This document shows, one piece after another, positions 50,648 to 61,200 of a DNA stretch of 64,000 nucleotides (positions are counted from its first letter, which is position 1; every line of letters starts with the position of its first letter). Position numbers and translations under genes: made by a program. The notes below the pieces were generated by a model. The model was not told the DNA's origin. It ran no database searches and was given only the letters and a program-made list of their open reading frames with translations. This stretch comes from Streptomyces ardesiacus (lineage in GTDB: Bacteria > Actinomycetota > Actinomycetes > Streptomycetales > Streptomycetaceae): the NCBI RefSeq assembly GCF_003112575.1, contig NZ_BEWC01000005.1, forward strand, positions 682,001 to 746,000, written 5' to 3'.

Positions 50648-51484
50648 CTAACCGGTGGGGGGCAGCTCCTTGTGCGGTACGCGACGGAAGAGCAGGTCGT
50701 TCACCACATGACCCTTGTCCAGCCCCTGCCCCTCGAAACGGGTCAGCGGCCGGTGCCCGGGACGCGGCGCGAATCCGCCGCCGGGCACGGTGTTCTCGAA
50801 GTCGGGGTGCGCGGTGAGGACGTCGAGCATCTGCTCGGCGTACGGCTCCCAGTCGGTGGCGCAGTGCACCACGGCCCCCGGTGCCAGCCGCGTCGCGGCC
50901 AGGGTCAGGAACTCCGGCTGGATCAGCCGCCGCTTGTGGTGGCGCTTCTTCGGCCAGGGGTCGGGGAAGTAGACGCGCAGCCCGGCGAGGGAGCCGGGGG
51001 CGAGCATCTCGCGCAGGAGGATGATCGCGTCGCCGTTGCCCACCCGGATGTGGGACAGGTCCTTCCGCTCCGCGAGAGCGAGCAGGTTGCCCTGGCCCGG
51101 GGTGTGGACGTCGACGGCGAGGATGTTGGTCTCCGGGTCGGCGGCGGCCATCTCGGCGGTGGCCTCGCCCATGCCGAAGCCGATCTCCAGGACGACGGGG
51201 CGGGCGTTGCCGAACAGCTCGGGAAGGTCGATCACCCGCTGTCCGTCGATGTCCAGCCCCCACCGGGACCACAGCCGCTGCAGCGCGTCCGCCTGCCCGG
51301 TGGTCACCCGGCTCCGCCGGGGCTGGAAGCTGCGGATCCGCCGCTCGAAGTGCGACCCGGCGGGATCGGCCTTCGGCCCGTTGGGGAAACGGGGCTCACC
51401 CTTGGCGCGGGCGGGGGGCTGAGAACTCCCGGCCGAGGTCGCGGGAGCGGCTCCGGCCTCGGGGGTGTGGTGGGTGTCAGACAC
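50648..51484 (-). CDS. trmB: tRNA (guanine-N7)-methyltransferase TrmB
   Basis: A 278-residue SAM-dependent methyltransferase that makes m7G46 in tRNA. LEIGFGMGEA binds SAM and VYFPDPWPKKRHHKRRL is the TrmB signature; the C-terminal TRFEGQGL also matches. A disordered N-terminal extension of about 45 residues is usual in actinobacteria. It lies 11 bp upstream of the PrsW-like gene on the same strand, so likely cotranscribed. Confidence 0.94.
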   Translation of the reverse strand: MSDTHHTPEAGAAPATSAGSSQPPARAKGEPRFPNGPKADPAGSHFERRIRSFQPRRSRVTTGQADALQRLWSRWGLDIDGQRVIDLPELFGNARPVVLEIGFGMGEATAEMAAADPETNILAVDVHTPGQGNLLALAERKDLSHIRVGNGDAIILLREMLAPGSLAGLRVYFPDPWPKKRHHKRRLIQPEFLTLAATRLAPGAVVHCATDWEPYAEQMLDVLTAHPDFENTVPGGGFAPRPGHRPLTRFEGQGLDKGHVVNDLLFRRVPHKELPPTG

Positions 51485-51596
51485 AATGCGTCGATTTTAG
51501 TCTCCGCACGCGGTTGCGATGTCATGTCAGCCTAGTTAGAGTCTATAACCTTAGCGATAGAGCGAAGCGCTCATTGCGTCACGAGGGAGAGTTGCC

Positions 51597-52004
51597 GTGA
51601 TTCACCACCACATCCGTCTTGCCATGCGCCCCGACGCACCCCGGGACAAGGTCGACGAGGCGCTCGAGATGCTCCGCAGGATGGGGCGTGAGATCGACGC
51701 CGTCGCGTATGGGGCGGTCGGGCGGGACGTGGGCGGTGACTTCGACTACGGAGCGGTGTTCGCGGTCGAGGACATCGAGGCCTACCGGGCGTACATGCAC
51801 GCCCCGCTGCACCGGCAGGTCGACGAGATCGGGCTGCCGCTGGTGCGGAACATGGTCTCGTACGACCTGATCGACGACGGGGACCCGTGCACGGGCGAAC
51901 TCATCCGGCAGATCCACGCCGAGCGCTTTGCGGGGGACCCGGCCCTCGTGGCGCTGATCGAGGGCCTCGGTTCGTACCAGGGCAGCGGCGCGCCGGGGCG
52001 GTGA
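51597..52004 (+). CDS. Dabb-family (stress-responsive alpha/beta barrel) protein
   Basis: A 135-residue protein from GTG 51597. The N-terminal HHHIRLAMRPDAP...LEMLRRMG, YGAVGRDV and DYGAVFAVEDIEAYRAYMHAPLH pattern fits the dimeric Dabb/ferredoxin-like fold. Family members are diverse and often of unknown function. Divergent from trmB, convergent with lhgO. Confidence 0.82.
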   Translation: MIHHHIRLAMRPDAPRDKVDEALEMLRRMGREIDAVAYGAVGRDVGGDFDYGAVFAVEDIEAYRAYMHAPLHRQVDEIGLPLVRNMVSYDLIDDGDPCTGELIRQIHAERFAGDPALVALIEGLGSYQGSGAPGR

Positions 52005-52033
52005 CGCGAAGGGGCTGATGCCCCCTGGCCCGC

Positions 52034-53278
52034 CTAGCCCGCCTCCAGCATCGACAGCGCCCGGCGCGCCACCTCCCGGCCGATGGGCAGGGACGCGGTC
52101 GCGGCGGGCGAGGGTGCGTTCAGGACGTGCACCGCGTGGGCGCCCTCCTTGATCAGGAAGTCGTCCACCAGCGTGCCGTCCGCCAGCACCGCCTGCGCCC
52201 GCACCCCGGCCGGTGCGGGGACGAGGTCGGCCTCCGTCACCGCCGGCAGCAGTCTGCGGACCGCCGCCGTGAAGGCGCTCCTGGACAGGGACCGGCGCAG
52301 TTCGCCCGCGCCGTACCGCCAGTGCCGCCGGGCGATGTGCCAGGAACCCGGCCAGGCCAGCGTCGCGGCCAGCTCCCGGGGGCGCACCACGCCCCAGCCG
52401 TACCCCTCGCGGGCCAGCGCCGGCACCGCGTTCGGCCCGACGTGGACGCCGCCGTCGATGCCGCGGGTCAGGTGCACCCCGAGGAACGGGAACGCCGGGT
52501 CCGGCACCGGATACACCAGGCCCCGCACCAGCTCGGGCCGCGCCAGCTCGTAGTACTCGCCCCGGAAGGGCACGATCCGCATGCCGGGGTCGTCGCCGGT
52601 CAGCCGGGCGATCCCGTCGCAGTGCAGCCCGCCGCAGTTGACCATGGCCCGGGCGCGGAGCACGTCCCCGGCGCGGGTGCGGACGGCGACGCCGAGGCCG
52701 GGGCGCCGGTCGACGCGGTGCACCTCGGCGCCGTAGCGGATCTCCGCGCCGGACGCGTGGGCGAGCTGCCGGGCCACGGCGCCGTAGTCGCAGACGCCGG
52801 TGGTGCCGACGTGTATGGCGGCCAGGCCGCGCACCTCCGGCTCGTACTCCTGGATCTGGGCGCCGCCCAGCTCGCGCACCGGTATACCGTTCTCCCGGCC
52901 GCGCTGGACCAGGGCGTGCAGGCGGGGCAGCTCGGCGCGGTCGGTGGCGACGATCAGCTTGCCGGTGACGGCGTGGTCGATGCCGTACTCGGCGCAGAAC
53001 TTCACCATCTCGGCGGCGCCCCGGACCGCGTAGCGCGCCTTCAGTGAGCCCGGGCGGTAGTAGACGCCGCTGTGGATGACGCCGCTGTTGCGGCCCGTCT
53101 GGTGGCGGGCGGGGCCCGGCTCCTTCTCCAGGACCGTGACCCGGGTGCCCGGCGCGGCACGCGTGAGCGCGTACGCCGTGGACAGGCCGACGATCCCGCC
53201 GCCGATCACCAGCACGTCGCAGTCGTACGCGGTGCTCCCGACGCCCCTGGTCCGCACGCGCTCTCTCTCCCGGTCCAT
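52034..53278 (-). CDS. lhgO: L-2-hydroxyglutarate oxidase
   Basis: A 414-residue FAD-dependent oxidoreductase of the DAO family. VLVIGGGIVGLSTAYAL (FAD Rossmann), HQTGRNSGVIHSGVYYRPGSLKA (LhgO/L2HGDH signature), and VGPNAVPALAREGY match L-2-hydroxyglutarate oxidases that return the metabolic by-product to 2-oxoglutarate, using quinone or oxygen. ATG 53278 is taken; a longer upstream frame is an artefact. Confidence 0.9.
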   Translation of the reverse strand: MDRERERVRTRGVGSTAYDCDVLVIGGGIVGLSTAYALTRAAPGTRVTVLEKEPGPARHQTGRNSGVIHSGVYYRPGSLKARYAVRGAAEMVKFCAEYGIDHAVTGKLIVATDRAELPRLHALVQRGRENGIPVRELGGAQIQEYEPEVRGLAAIHVGTTGVCDYGAVARQLAHASGAEIRYGAEVHRVDRRPGLGVAVRTRAGDVLRARAMVNCGGLHCDGIARLTGDDPGMRIVPFRGEYYELARPELVRGLVYPVPDPAFPFLGVHLTRGIDGGVHVGPNAVPALAREGYGWGVVRPRELAATLAWPGSWHIARRHWRYGAGELRRSLSRSAFTAAVRRLLPAVTEADLVPAPAGVRAQAVLADGTLVDDFLIKEGAHAVHVLNAPSPAATASLPIGREVARRALSMLEAG

Positions 53279-53370
53279 CCTCCGGCCCACCTCCCGGCTT
53301 CGATACTGCACTGCGCCACTGACAACGCCCTCAAACCCGGGAGAGCGCAAGAGTGCGGGGCGGGGTCCGG

Positions 53371-54792
53371 TCAGGCCGGGGTCACCAGCAGGGGGCGGGC
53401 GCGTTCGCGCAGCTCCACGACGCGCGGCTCGTCGCCGTAGGGCTCCAGGCGGTGCAGGAGGTCCTTCACGTACTCGGTGGTGCGGGCCGAGGAGATGCGG
53501 CCGGCCACCTCGACCGCCCGCACGCCCTGCTCGCAGGCGGCGTCCAGGTTGCCCGACTCCAGCTCGGCCACCGCCGAGACGACGAGCCTGAGGCCGTGCG
53601 AGCGTACGAACTCCTCCGTCGGTTTCGACAGGGCCTGCTCGGTGAAGCGGCGGACCTGGCGTGGTGCCTTCAGGTCGCGGTAGCACTCGGCCGCGTCGGC
53701 GGCGAACCGGTCGTAGGAGTAGAAACCCAGCCACGTGGGGTCGCTGTCGCCGGGCCGGGCGCGCTCCAGCCAGCTCTCGGCGGCCTTCAGGGCGGCGCCG
53801 GCCGCCACCGCGTCGCCCGCGCGCGCGTGGGCCCGGGCCTCGACCAGGCGGAAGAAGCTCATGGTGCGGGCCGTGGCCAGGCCCCGGTTGCGCTCCAGGG
53901 CGGCCTGGGCGAGGTCCACGCCCTCGTCGCCGAAGCCGCGGTAGGTGGCCTGCAGGGACATGGAGGCCAGGACGTAGCCGCCGAGCGGCACGTCGGCCGC
54001 CGCGCGGGCCAGGCGCAGGGCCTGGATGTAGTACCGCTGGGCGGCCTCCTGCTGGCCGGTGTCGAAGGCCATCCAGCCCGCCAGCCGGGTCAGCTCGGCC
54101 GAGGCGCCGAACAGGGCGCGGCCGACCTCGTCGGAGTAGGAGCCGAGGAGCAGCGGTGCCGCCTCGACGCGTAAGCACTCGGGGACCATCGACGAACGCC
54201 AGTCGCCGCCGCCGTACTTGGAGTCCCAGCGGCGCGCGTCCTCGGCGGCCTCGCGGAGCTTCTGCACGTCACTGTGGCCGACTTTGAGCGGTGCGCCGGA
54301 GCCCTCGGCCGGGCCCACCTCGCGCGCCACCGAGCTGTCGGCCGGGGTTATCAGCCATCGTGAGGCGGGCGTCGCGTAGGCGCTCACCGCGAACGAGCCG
54401 GCGAGCGACTGCCAGATGCCGCCGCCGGTGCGGCGGCCGGCGAGGTCGAGACGGTACAGCTCGGTGGCGGACCTGACCGCCTGGCCGACGTCCCTGGGGA
54501 AGGCGAGGCCCACTTCGGGGGCGGGGTCCGCGTCCGCGAGGCCGATCTCGTGCAGCGGCACGGGACGGCCGAGCTTCTGGCCGATGGCGGCGGCGATGAG
54601 GTGCGGCGCGGCACCCTGCGGCACCATGCCCTTCGAGACCCAGCGCGCCACCGACGTCTTGTCGTAGCGAAGCGTCAACCCGCGTTGGGCGCCGAGGTCG
54701 TTGACCCGCCGGGCGAGACCGGCGTTGCTGATTCCCGCGAGGGCGAGAACGGCGCCGAGCTTTTCGTTCGGCCCGCGTTGCTCCCTGGACAT
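53371..54792 (-). CDS. NsdA-like transcriptional regulator with TPR-type C-terminus
   Basis: A 473-residue protein. An N-terminal atypical helix-turn-helix (LAGISNAGLARRVNDLG...LRYDKTSVARWVSKGMVP) is followed by a long all-helical region of TPR-like repeats. This architecture is characteristic of the Streptomyces NsdA family, whose founder represses sporulation and antibiotic synthesis; I infer a developmental regulatory role without knowing targets. ATG 54792. The 790-bp region upstream is free of genes. Confidence 0.8.
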   Translation of the reverse strand: MSREQRGPNEKLGAVLALAGISNAGLARRVNDLGAQRGLTLRYDKTSVARWVSKGMVPQGAAPHLIAAAIGQKLGRPVPLHEIGLADADPAPEVGLAFPRDVGQAVRSATELYRLDLAGRRTGGGIWQSLAGSFAVSAYATPASRWLITPADSSVAREVGPAEGSGAPLKVGHSDVQKLREAAEDARRWDSKYGGGDWRSSMVPECLRVEAAPLLLGSYSDEVGRALFGASAELTRLAGWMAFDTGQQEAAQRYYIQALRLARAAADVPLGGYVLASMSLQATYRGFGDEGVDLAQAALERNRGLATARTMSFFRLVEARAHARAGDAVAAGAALKAAESWLERARPGDSDPTWLGFYSYDRFAADAAECYRDLKAPRQVRRFTEQALSKPTEEFVRSHGLRLVVSAVAELESGNLDAACEQGVRAVEVAGRISSARTTEYVKDLLHRLEPYGDEPRVVELRERARPLLVTPA

Positions 54793-55585
54793 GCGTCACC
54801 CCTCGACACAGACGGCTGCCGCGCTGGCATAACCACGCGGCATTCGTAAACCCAGCGTAGTTCGCCGCATCCCATGCGTTAAGAGGCATTCTTCCGGATG
54901 GCGGGATTGTGGTCCGTACTCAAGTGCGGTGCATGCACGGTCCGTTGCGGCGTGCTCCCGATGTGTGGCCGTGCGCCCGTCCGTGCGCTCTTCTCCGGCC
55001 ACGACGGGAGCGATTCCATGGGCGGTGCGTGGGTCGGCCCGCTGTACTGGATCCAGCGGGCTGGGGGACGCCGCCGCCTACATCCCCGCGGGCGGCGGAC
55101 CGGCCCGGGGGGCGAGTCCCGTTCCCCGGGCCGTGCGCCGCCGGCCGGCCGCCGACAGGCCGACGGCCGGCTCGCGGGGCCTGTACGGAGCGTGTTCGAG
55201 TGGGGTCGCGGAACGTCGATTTGGCCGAAAAACACCGCCGGTGATTTGTGAGTACTACCGCCCTCACCACGGGAGTTGAGGGCGCGTTGGGGAGCCAAAG
55301 GGCGCGTTCCGGGGGCGCATTCGCGTCGTCTTCGCTTCGTCCGGGGCCGTGTCCGGGGTGGATCCCCGGGGGTCCCCGAGGCGGGTCCCGGGGTGGCCCC
55401 CGGGGCGGTGTGCGCAGCCGTCTCCGGGCGGCGGAGAGGGAGTTGGCGTTCTCGCGTGAGTCTCCGCGAGGGCGCATCCGGGGAGCACACGCGGCTCCGC
55501 CGACGGTCTGTGGCGCGCCCTTCATGGCAGCATGGGGAACCAGTTCGTACGGTGCACTGGTTGTCCCCAGCCTGTGGAGGCGTCG
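54793..55585. other. Long intergenic region without a supported gene
   Basis: About 790 bp between divergent genes. Several overlapping frames run through it, but none has an RBS plus biased third-position GC, and none gives a recognisable motif. GC-rich runs near 55340-55420 and an early AT-richer part (54800-54920) are visible. It must contain promoters for both flanking genes, but I cannot place them with confidence. Confidence 0.45.
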
Positions 55586-57709
55586 ATGCGGTGGTTGGTG
55601 GGGTGGAGCAGCGCCGCCGTGGGAGCAGGAGCAGCGGGGATCGCCGGTGCGGCCGGCTCCGCCGGGGCCACCGGCTACGACGGGGAGACCGTGCAGCCCG
55701 TGGGTGCCCAGCCGTTGTGGGGCGACCCCGATCCGCTGTGGGCGGTCGGCGACTGGCGTCCCGACGAGGTGCGGGTCGTCACCGCCGACGCGCAGACCCG
55801 GATCGCGGTCCTCGGCATCTGCGGCGCGAGCGACGAGCAGCTGCGGGTCGCGCTGTTCGCCGCGCGCGGGGGCGCGCTTCGGCATCTGACGGCATGGCCC
55901 GGCAGCTACACGGCCGTGGTCCAGGTCGGGCGGCGGATCACCGTCTGCGGCGACCTCGCGGGCGCGCGGCCGGTCTTCCACACCCCCTGGGCGGGCGGCA
56001 CCGCGTACGCCACCGCCGCGCTGCCGCTCGCCGACCTCGTCGAGGCCAACCTCGACTTCGGCCACCTCGCCGCGCTGCTCGCCACGCCCGACGTGCCGGC
56101 CGCGCTGGACGACTCCACCCCGTACGACGGCGTGAAGCGCGTTCCGCCGGGGCACGCGCTGATCCTGCGCGCCGGGTCGCGCGAGATCGCCGGGTACGAG
56201 CCGGTCGCCTCGCTCGCCGTCGCGGCGCCCGCGGCCGACCCCGACCGGGCGGTGGACGGCGTGCGGGACGCCCTGGTGGAGGCGGTGCGCACCCGGCTCG
56301 CCGCGCCCCGGCACGTCCCCGGGGACGGCATCGACCCCGGGCCGGTGCCGGGTATGGGCCCCGCCGAACGGCGCGCGGCGCGCGGGATGCCGGTGCCGGG
56401 GATCGGCGCCGACCTGTCCGGTGGCCCCGCCTCGGGCACGCTCGCCCTGCTGGCGGCCGGGCTGCCGGGGATGCCGGGGACCGTGCTGGGGCACGGCTCG
56501 GGGGCGGGGGAGCGGCTGCTGGCGGTCACCTTCAACGACCTCGCCGTCGGCGGGCAGGAGCCCGAGCTGGCGCGGGCGGGCGCGCTGGCGGCCAACCCGC
56601 GGCTGCACCACGTGGTGGTCACCGGCGGCGAGGACGTGCTGCCGTACGCCGGGCTGGACGGGCCGCTGACCGACGAACCCGGGTCCTTCCTGGTCGCCGC
56701 CGCGCGGCACCGGGCCAGGCTGGCGGCGGGCAGCGCGGACCACTTCGCGGGGTACGGGGCGCGGCAGGTGCTCGACGCGCATCCGGCGCGCCTCGCTGAC
56801 CTGCTCATGGACCGCAAGCGGCGCCATCTCGTGCGGCCGGTCGCCGCGCTGGCCAAGGCCGACGGGTCGGTACTGGTCCCCGCGCGCGTGTACGCGGCGG
56901 CGCGGCGGCTGGCGCGGACGCCGTACCGGAGCGGACTGGAGGTGCTCGCCGAGCGGCTGCTGCGCAGACGGTTCGACACGCCGGGCGAGGGGGCGATGGA
57001 CGCGTCCCTGGCCGCGCTGACCTGGGCCGGGCCGGGGCCGGCGGCGCGGTGGCTGACCGGAGAGGCGCTGGCTGAAGTATCGGTTCGCCTTCAGACGTCC
57101 TCGCAGCGGTCGGGGGTGGGGCCGGGGCAGCGTCCGGGGGACTTCCGGGCGCGGGCGGCGCTGGCGCGGCAGGCGGCGGAGGTGCGGGTGCTGGAGCAGG
57201 CCGCGGAGATCCGCTTCCAGCGGCTGCACACGCCGTTCCTCGACAACCAGGTGGTCCGCGCGTGCCGTGCCCTGCCGGAGGCGCTGCGGGTGCAGCCGGG
57301 GGCGCGGGCGGCGATCCTGCGGACGGTGCTGGAGGGGGCGGGGGTGAGCGAGCTGCCGCCCGGGTGGGGGGCGCCCACCCAGGCGCTGGCGGCCTCCACC
57401 GCGCGGACGGGGCTGCGGGTGGCCGCGGATTCCCTGCTGGGGCTGTTCGACCGGCCGCTGCTCGCGGAGGCGGGGCTGGTGGAGGCGCGGGTCGTGCGCA
57501 AGGCGGTGCGGGCGGCGGCCGCGGGGGAGCCGTTGCCGCTGGACGGGCTGGCCGACCTGGTCTCCCTGGAGCTGTGGCTCCGCCGACTGCTGTCCCGCCG
57601 GGGCACCTGCTGGACCGGCACCCCGGCCCGCCAACGCGCGGTCCCCGCGGGCATCGCACCGCAGCGGGGGGCGCTGGGTGGGGCGGGGGCGGTGGTGCGG
57701 AGGGGGTGA
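55586..57709 (+). CDS. Asparagine-synthase-like protein, no glutaminase Cys
   Basis: A 707-residue protein related to the AsnB/lasso-peptide cyclase family. The N-terminal part resembles a glutaminase-like fold (RITVCGDLAGARPVFH, PYDGVKRVPPGHAL) but the chain begins MRW, with no Cys2, so no glutamine hydrolysis. The ATP-pyrophosphatase loop is DLSGGPASGTLALL, where the usual SGGxDS Asp is Ala. The C-terminal segment RFQRLHTPFLDNQVVRACRALP is well conserved in family members. ATG 55586 has GGAGG 5 bp upstream. It likely activates a carboxylate for amide formation or has lost catalysis. No lasso precursor or B protein was found nearby. Confidence 0.8.
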   Translation: MRWLVGWSSAAVGAGAAGIAGAAGSAGATGYDGETVQPVGAQPLWGDPDPLWAVGDWRPDEVRVVTADAQTRIAVLGICGASDEQLRVALFAARGGALRHLTAWPGSYTAVVQVGRRITVCGDLAGARPVFHTPWAGGTAYATAALPLADLVEANLDFGHLAALLATPDVPAALDDSTPYDGVKRVPPGHALILRAGSREIAGYEPVASLAVAAPAADPDRAVDGVRDALVEAVRTRLAAPRHVPGDGIDPGPVPGMGPAERRAARGMPVPGIGADLSGGPASGTLALLAAGLPGMPGTVLGHGSGAGERLLAVTFNDLAVGGQEPELARAGALAANPRLHHVVVTGGEDVLPYAGLDGPLTDEPGSFLVAAARHRARLAAGSADHFAGYGARQVLDAHPARLADLLMDRKRRHLVRPVAALAKADGSVLVPARVYAAARRLARTPYRSGLEVLAERLLRRRFDTPGEGAMDASLAALTWAGPGPAARWLTGEALAEVSVRLQTSSQRSGVGPGQRPGDFRARAALARQAAEVRVLEQAAEIRFQRLHTPFLDNQVVRACRALPEALRVQPGARAAILRTVLEGAGVSELPPGWGAPTQALAASTARTGLRVAADSLLGLFDRPLLAEAGLVEARVVRKAVRAAAAGEPLPLDGLADLVSLELWLRRLLSRRGTCWTGTPARQRAVPAGIAPQRGALGGAGAVVRRG

Positions 57710-57820
57710 CGGGGGTGCGGGTGGTGCGGAGGGGGTGACGGGGGTTCGGGTGGTGCGGAGGGGGTGACGGGGGTTCGGGTGGTGCGGAGGGGGTGACGGG
57801 GGTTCGGGTGGTGCGGTGCC
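57692..57820. repeat. Four 29-bp tandem repeats plus a partial fifth
   Basis: Units starting GTGGTGCGGAGGGGGTGACG begin at 57692, 57721, 57750 and 57779; a truncated unit starts at 57808. The array runs from the last codons of the asparagine-synthase-like gene, whose stop lies inside the first unit, into the gap. Near-perfect identity suggests a variable-number repeat. Confidence 0.9.
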
Positions 57821-58037
57821 AGTGCCTGCGGCGCATGTGCGGGTTCGGTGGGGGTGCGCGTAGCGCGGTGCGTTGGGGGTGGGTCGGGGCCGCGCCGGGG
57901 GGTGTCCGTCCTCGGAACGGCGCGGAATCGGTCGGCCACAGAAGTGAACTCCGTTGACGCGCCAACCGCTGCGGGCGGACACCCCCCGACACGTCCCCTT
58001 CTCGCCGTACGCGGCTGCCCCGCCGCGTCGCCCCCGC

Positions 58038-58098
58038 AGCTGCGGGCAGTCGCCACGCCCCCCCCAGCTGCGGGCAGTCGTGCCGCTGGGGCGGCACG
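58038..58098. repeat. Paired CAGCTGCGGGCAGTCG repeats and hairpin
   Basis: CAGCTGCGGGCAGTCG occurs at 58038-58053 and 58066-58081, then a perfect GTGCCGC-TGGG-GCGGCAC hairpin at 58081-58098. The composition recalls short intergenic palindromic elements scattered in Streptomyces genomes (from memory, not verified). It lies in a 586-bp gap with no gene. Confidence 0.6.
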
Positions 58099-58295
58099 GG
58101 TGGGCGCAGCGGCACCCCGCTACGCCGGGCTCGCGACCCGACCCCCGCCCGCACACACCCCGCGGCACCGGTCAACGCCGACGCGGGCCCCGTGGCCCAC
58201 CCGCACCCACGCCGGGTGCGAGAGCGCACGCCGGACCACGCGCCCCGCGCACACCGCAGGTGCCCCCGCACAACCGTTACGGCGACAATGACCCC

Positions 58296-61200
58296 GTGCG
58301 CTACAGAATCCTGGGCGTCGCCCAGACGGAGGACCACGGCACCGCCGCAAGCCCCGGCGGCCCCCGCCTGCGCGCGCTGCTCACCGCCCTCGCCCTGCGC
58401 CCCGGTGACGTCGTCACGTCCGCCACCCTGATCGACGAGGTCTGGCCCGGGGACGACGATCCGCCCCAGGACGCCCCCGCCGCCCTCCAGGCCCTGGTCG
58501 GCCGCCTGCGCCGTACCGTCGGCAAGGAGGCCGTCGCCTCGGCACCCGGCGGATACCGGCTCGCGGCGACCCGCGACGACGTGGACCTGTACGTCTTCGA
58601 GCGCCTCGTACGGCAGGGCACCACCGCCCTCGGACACGGCGACGCCGCGGGCGCCGCCCGGCACCTGGACGAGGCGCTGGCCCTGTGGCGCGGACCGGCG
58701 CTGGCCGACCTGCCCGGCCACGCCGCCGGCCCGGACGCGCTGCACCTGGAGGCCACCCGCGCCCGCATCGAGGCCGGTCTGCGCCTCGGCGACGCCCACG
58801 ACGCCGTACCCCGCCTGCGTGAACTGATCACCGCGCACCCGTACGACGAAACGCTGCACGCCCTCCTCATCGGCGCCCTGCGCGCCACCGGCCGCGACGC
58901 CGACGCGCTGGCCGCCTACGAGAACGTCCGCCGCACCCTCGCCGAGGGGCTCGGCACCGACCCCGGCCCCCGACTGCGCGCCCTGCACGCCGAACTGCTC
59001 GGCGCGCGGGGCGCCGAGCACGCTCCGGCCGGTGAGCGCCGGGGCAACATCCGGCCACGGCTGACCACCTTCGTGGGACGCGAACCGGAGCTCGCCGCCC
59101 TCCGCGACGAAGTGCGGCGGGCCCGCCTGGTCACCCTCACCGGGCCGGGCGGCTCCGGGAAGACCCGCCTGGCCGAGGAGGCCGCCGCCGGGCTCGACCA
59201 GGCGTGGCTGGTGGAACTGGCCCCGCTCGACCGGCCGGAGGCGGTACCGGGCGCGGTCGTCAACGCCCTCGGGCTCCGCGAGACCGTGCTGCTGACCGGC
59301 GACCGCCCGACCGTGCAGGACGACCCCGTCGCGCTGCTCGTCGAGTACTGCGCCCCGCGCAACCAGCTCCTGGTCCTCGACAACTGCGAACACGTCATCG
59401 GCGCTGCTGCCCGGCTCGCCGAGACCCTGCTGACCCGCTGCCCGGGCCTCACCGTCCTCGCCACCAGCCGCGAACCGCTGGGCGTGCCCGGCGAGTCGGT
59501 GCGCCCGGTCGAACCGCTCGCCCCCGACCAGGCGCGGCGCCTGTTCGCCGCCCGCGCGAGTGCCGTACGTCCCGACGCCGACACCGTGCTGCGCGACGAG
59601 GAGGCCGTCGCCGAGATCTGCCGGCGCCTCGACGGGCTGCCGCTGGCCATCGAACTGGCCGCCGCCCGGCTGCGGCTGCTCACCCCGCGGGAGATCGCCG
59701 ACCGGCTCGACGACCGCTTCCGTCTGCTCACCTCCGGCAGCCGCACCGTCCTGCCCCGCCAGCAGACGCTGCGCGCGGTCGTCGACTGGTCCTGGGACCT
59801 CCTCGACGAGGCGGAACGCACCATGCTGCGCGAGCTGTCCGTCTTCGCGGGCGGCTGGGACCTGGCGGCGGCCGAGGCCGTGGGCACCGGGCCCGCGGCG
59901 GAACTCGTCGGCGCCCTCGTCGACAAGTCCCTCGTCGTCGCCGACCTCGTGGTCGAGGGCGCCGAGATGCGCTACCGCCTGCTGGAGACCATTCACGAGT
60001 ACGCCGAGGAACGCGCCGCCGAGGTCCCCGGGCTGCGAGCCGCCGCCGAGCGGGCCCACCGGGCCTGGGCGCGCGCCCTCGCCGAGGAGGCCGACCCGCA
60101 ACTGCGCTCGGCACGGCAACTGCCGTACGTGTCCCGCCTGGAGACCGAGCACGACAACATCCGTGCGGCTCTCGAGCGCTCCCTCACCGCGGGCGACGAG
60201 GAGGAGGCCGCCTCCCTCGCCCTCGCCATGGGCTGGTTCTGGTGGCTGCGCAACTACCGCCACGAAGGCGTCGGCTGGCTGGACCGGGTGCTGCGCCTCG
60301 GCGCCGCCCTGGACGCGGGCCGCCCCCGGCCGGAGGCGGACGGCCTCGACCGTGGCGACCCCGCAGCCGATCACGTCGGCGCGCTCCTCGCCGTGCGGGA
60401 GGGCGATCCGCCGCACCCGCTGCACTCCCTGCGCATGCGGGTGCGGATGATGCACATCCTCCTCACCTTCGAGACCACACCGCGGGACGGGCTGCTGGAC
60501 GAGCGCGTGCGGCGCTACGTCCGGCGGGTGCGGGACCACTTCGCAGCGGGCGGCCCCGAAGCGGCCCGGGTGCCCGGCCTCATCTGGCCGCTGACCGCGT
60601 TCTTCGTCGACGACCAGGGCGACGTCCGCGGCGCCATGGACGTCTCCGTCGCCAACTGCCGCGTGTACGGGGACGAGTGGGACATCGCCGCCAGTCTCAT
60701 GTTCCGCGCCCACGCGGTGGTCGACCTCTCGGGCACCCCGTCCGGCTTCGACGAGGACCTGGCCGAAGCGCGCGTGCTCAGCCGCCGCGTCGGCGACCGC
60801 CTGGTGGAGGCCCAGGTGTGCAGCGCCTTCGGCGAGGCCGCCATGGCGCGCGGCCACTACGGGGAGGCCAGGGCCGAGTTCACGGAGGCCCTGCGGCTCG
60901 CCGAGGAGGTGGGCGCCTTCGCGGAGGCGCCGTTCCTCATCGCCCGGCTCGCCGAGATCGCCTACCGCGAGGGGGACCACGCCACGGCACTCGGCGTGCT
61001 CGACGAGGCCGGCGCCGCGGCGGACCGGTACGGCGTCGTGGACTCCCAGGCCTTCGTCCTGATGCTGCGGGCCGGACTCGCGGTGGTGGAGGAGGACTAC
61101 GCACGGGCCCGTGCCCTGTGGGAGGCGGCCCACGAGAAGTGCCTGCGCGGCACCCCGCCGCCGCAGTTCCTGGCGATGCTGGGGCTGGTGGACGCCCTCG

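Noticed and set aside
54898..55520. Small open frames in the gap before the asparagine-synthase-like gene, as lasso precursor candidates
   Set aside because: No RBS, no leader/core pattern and no B-protein gene nearby.
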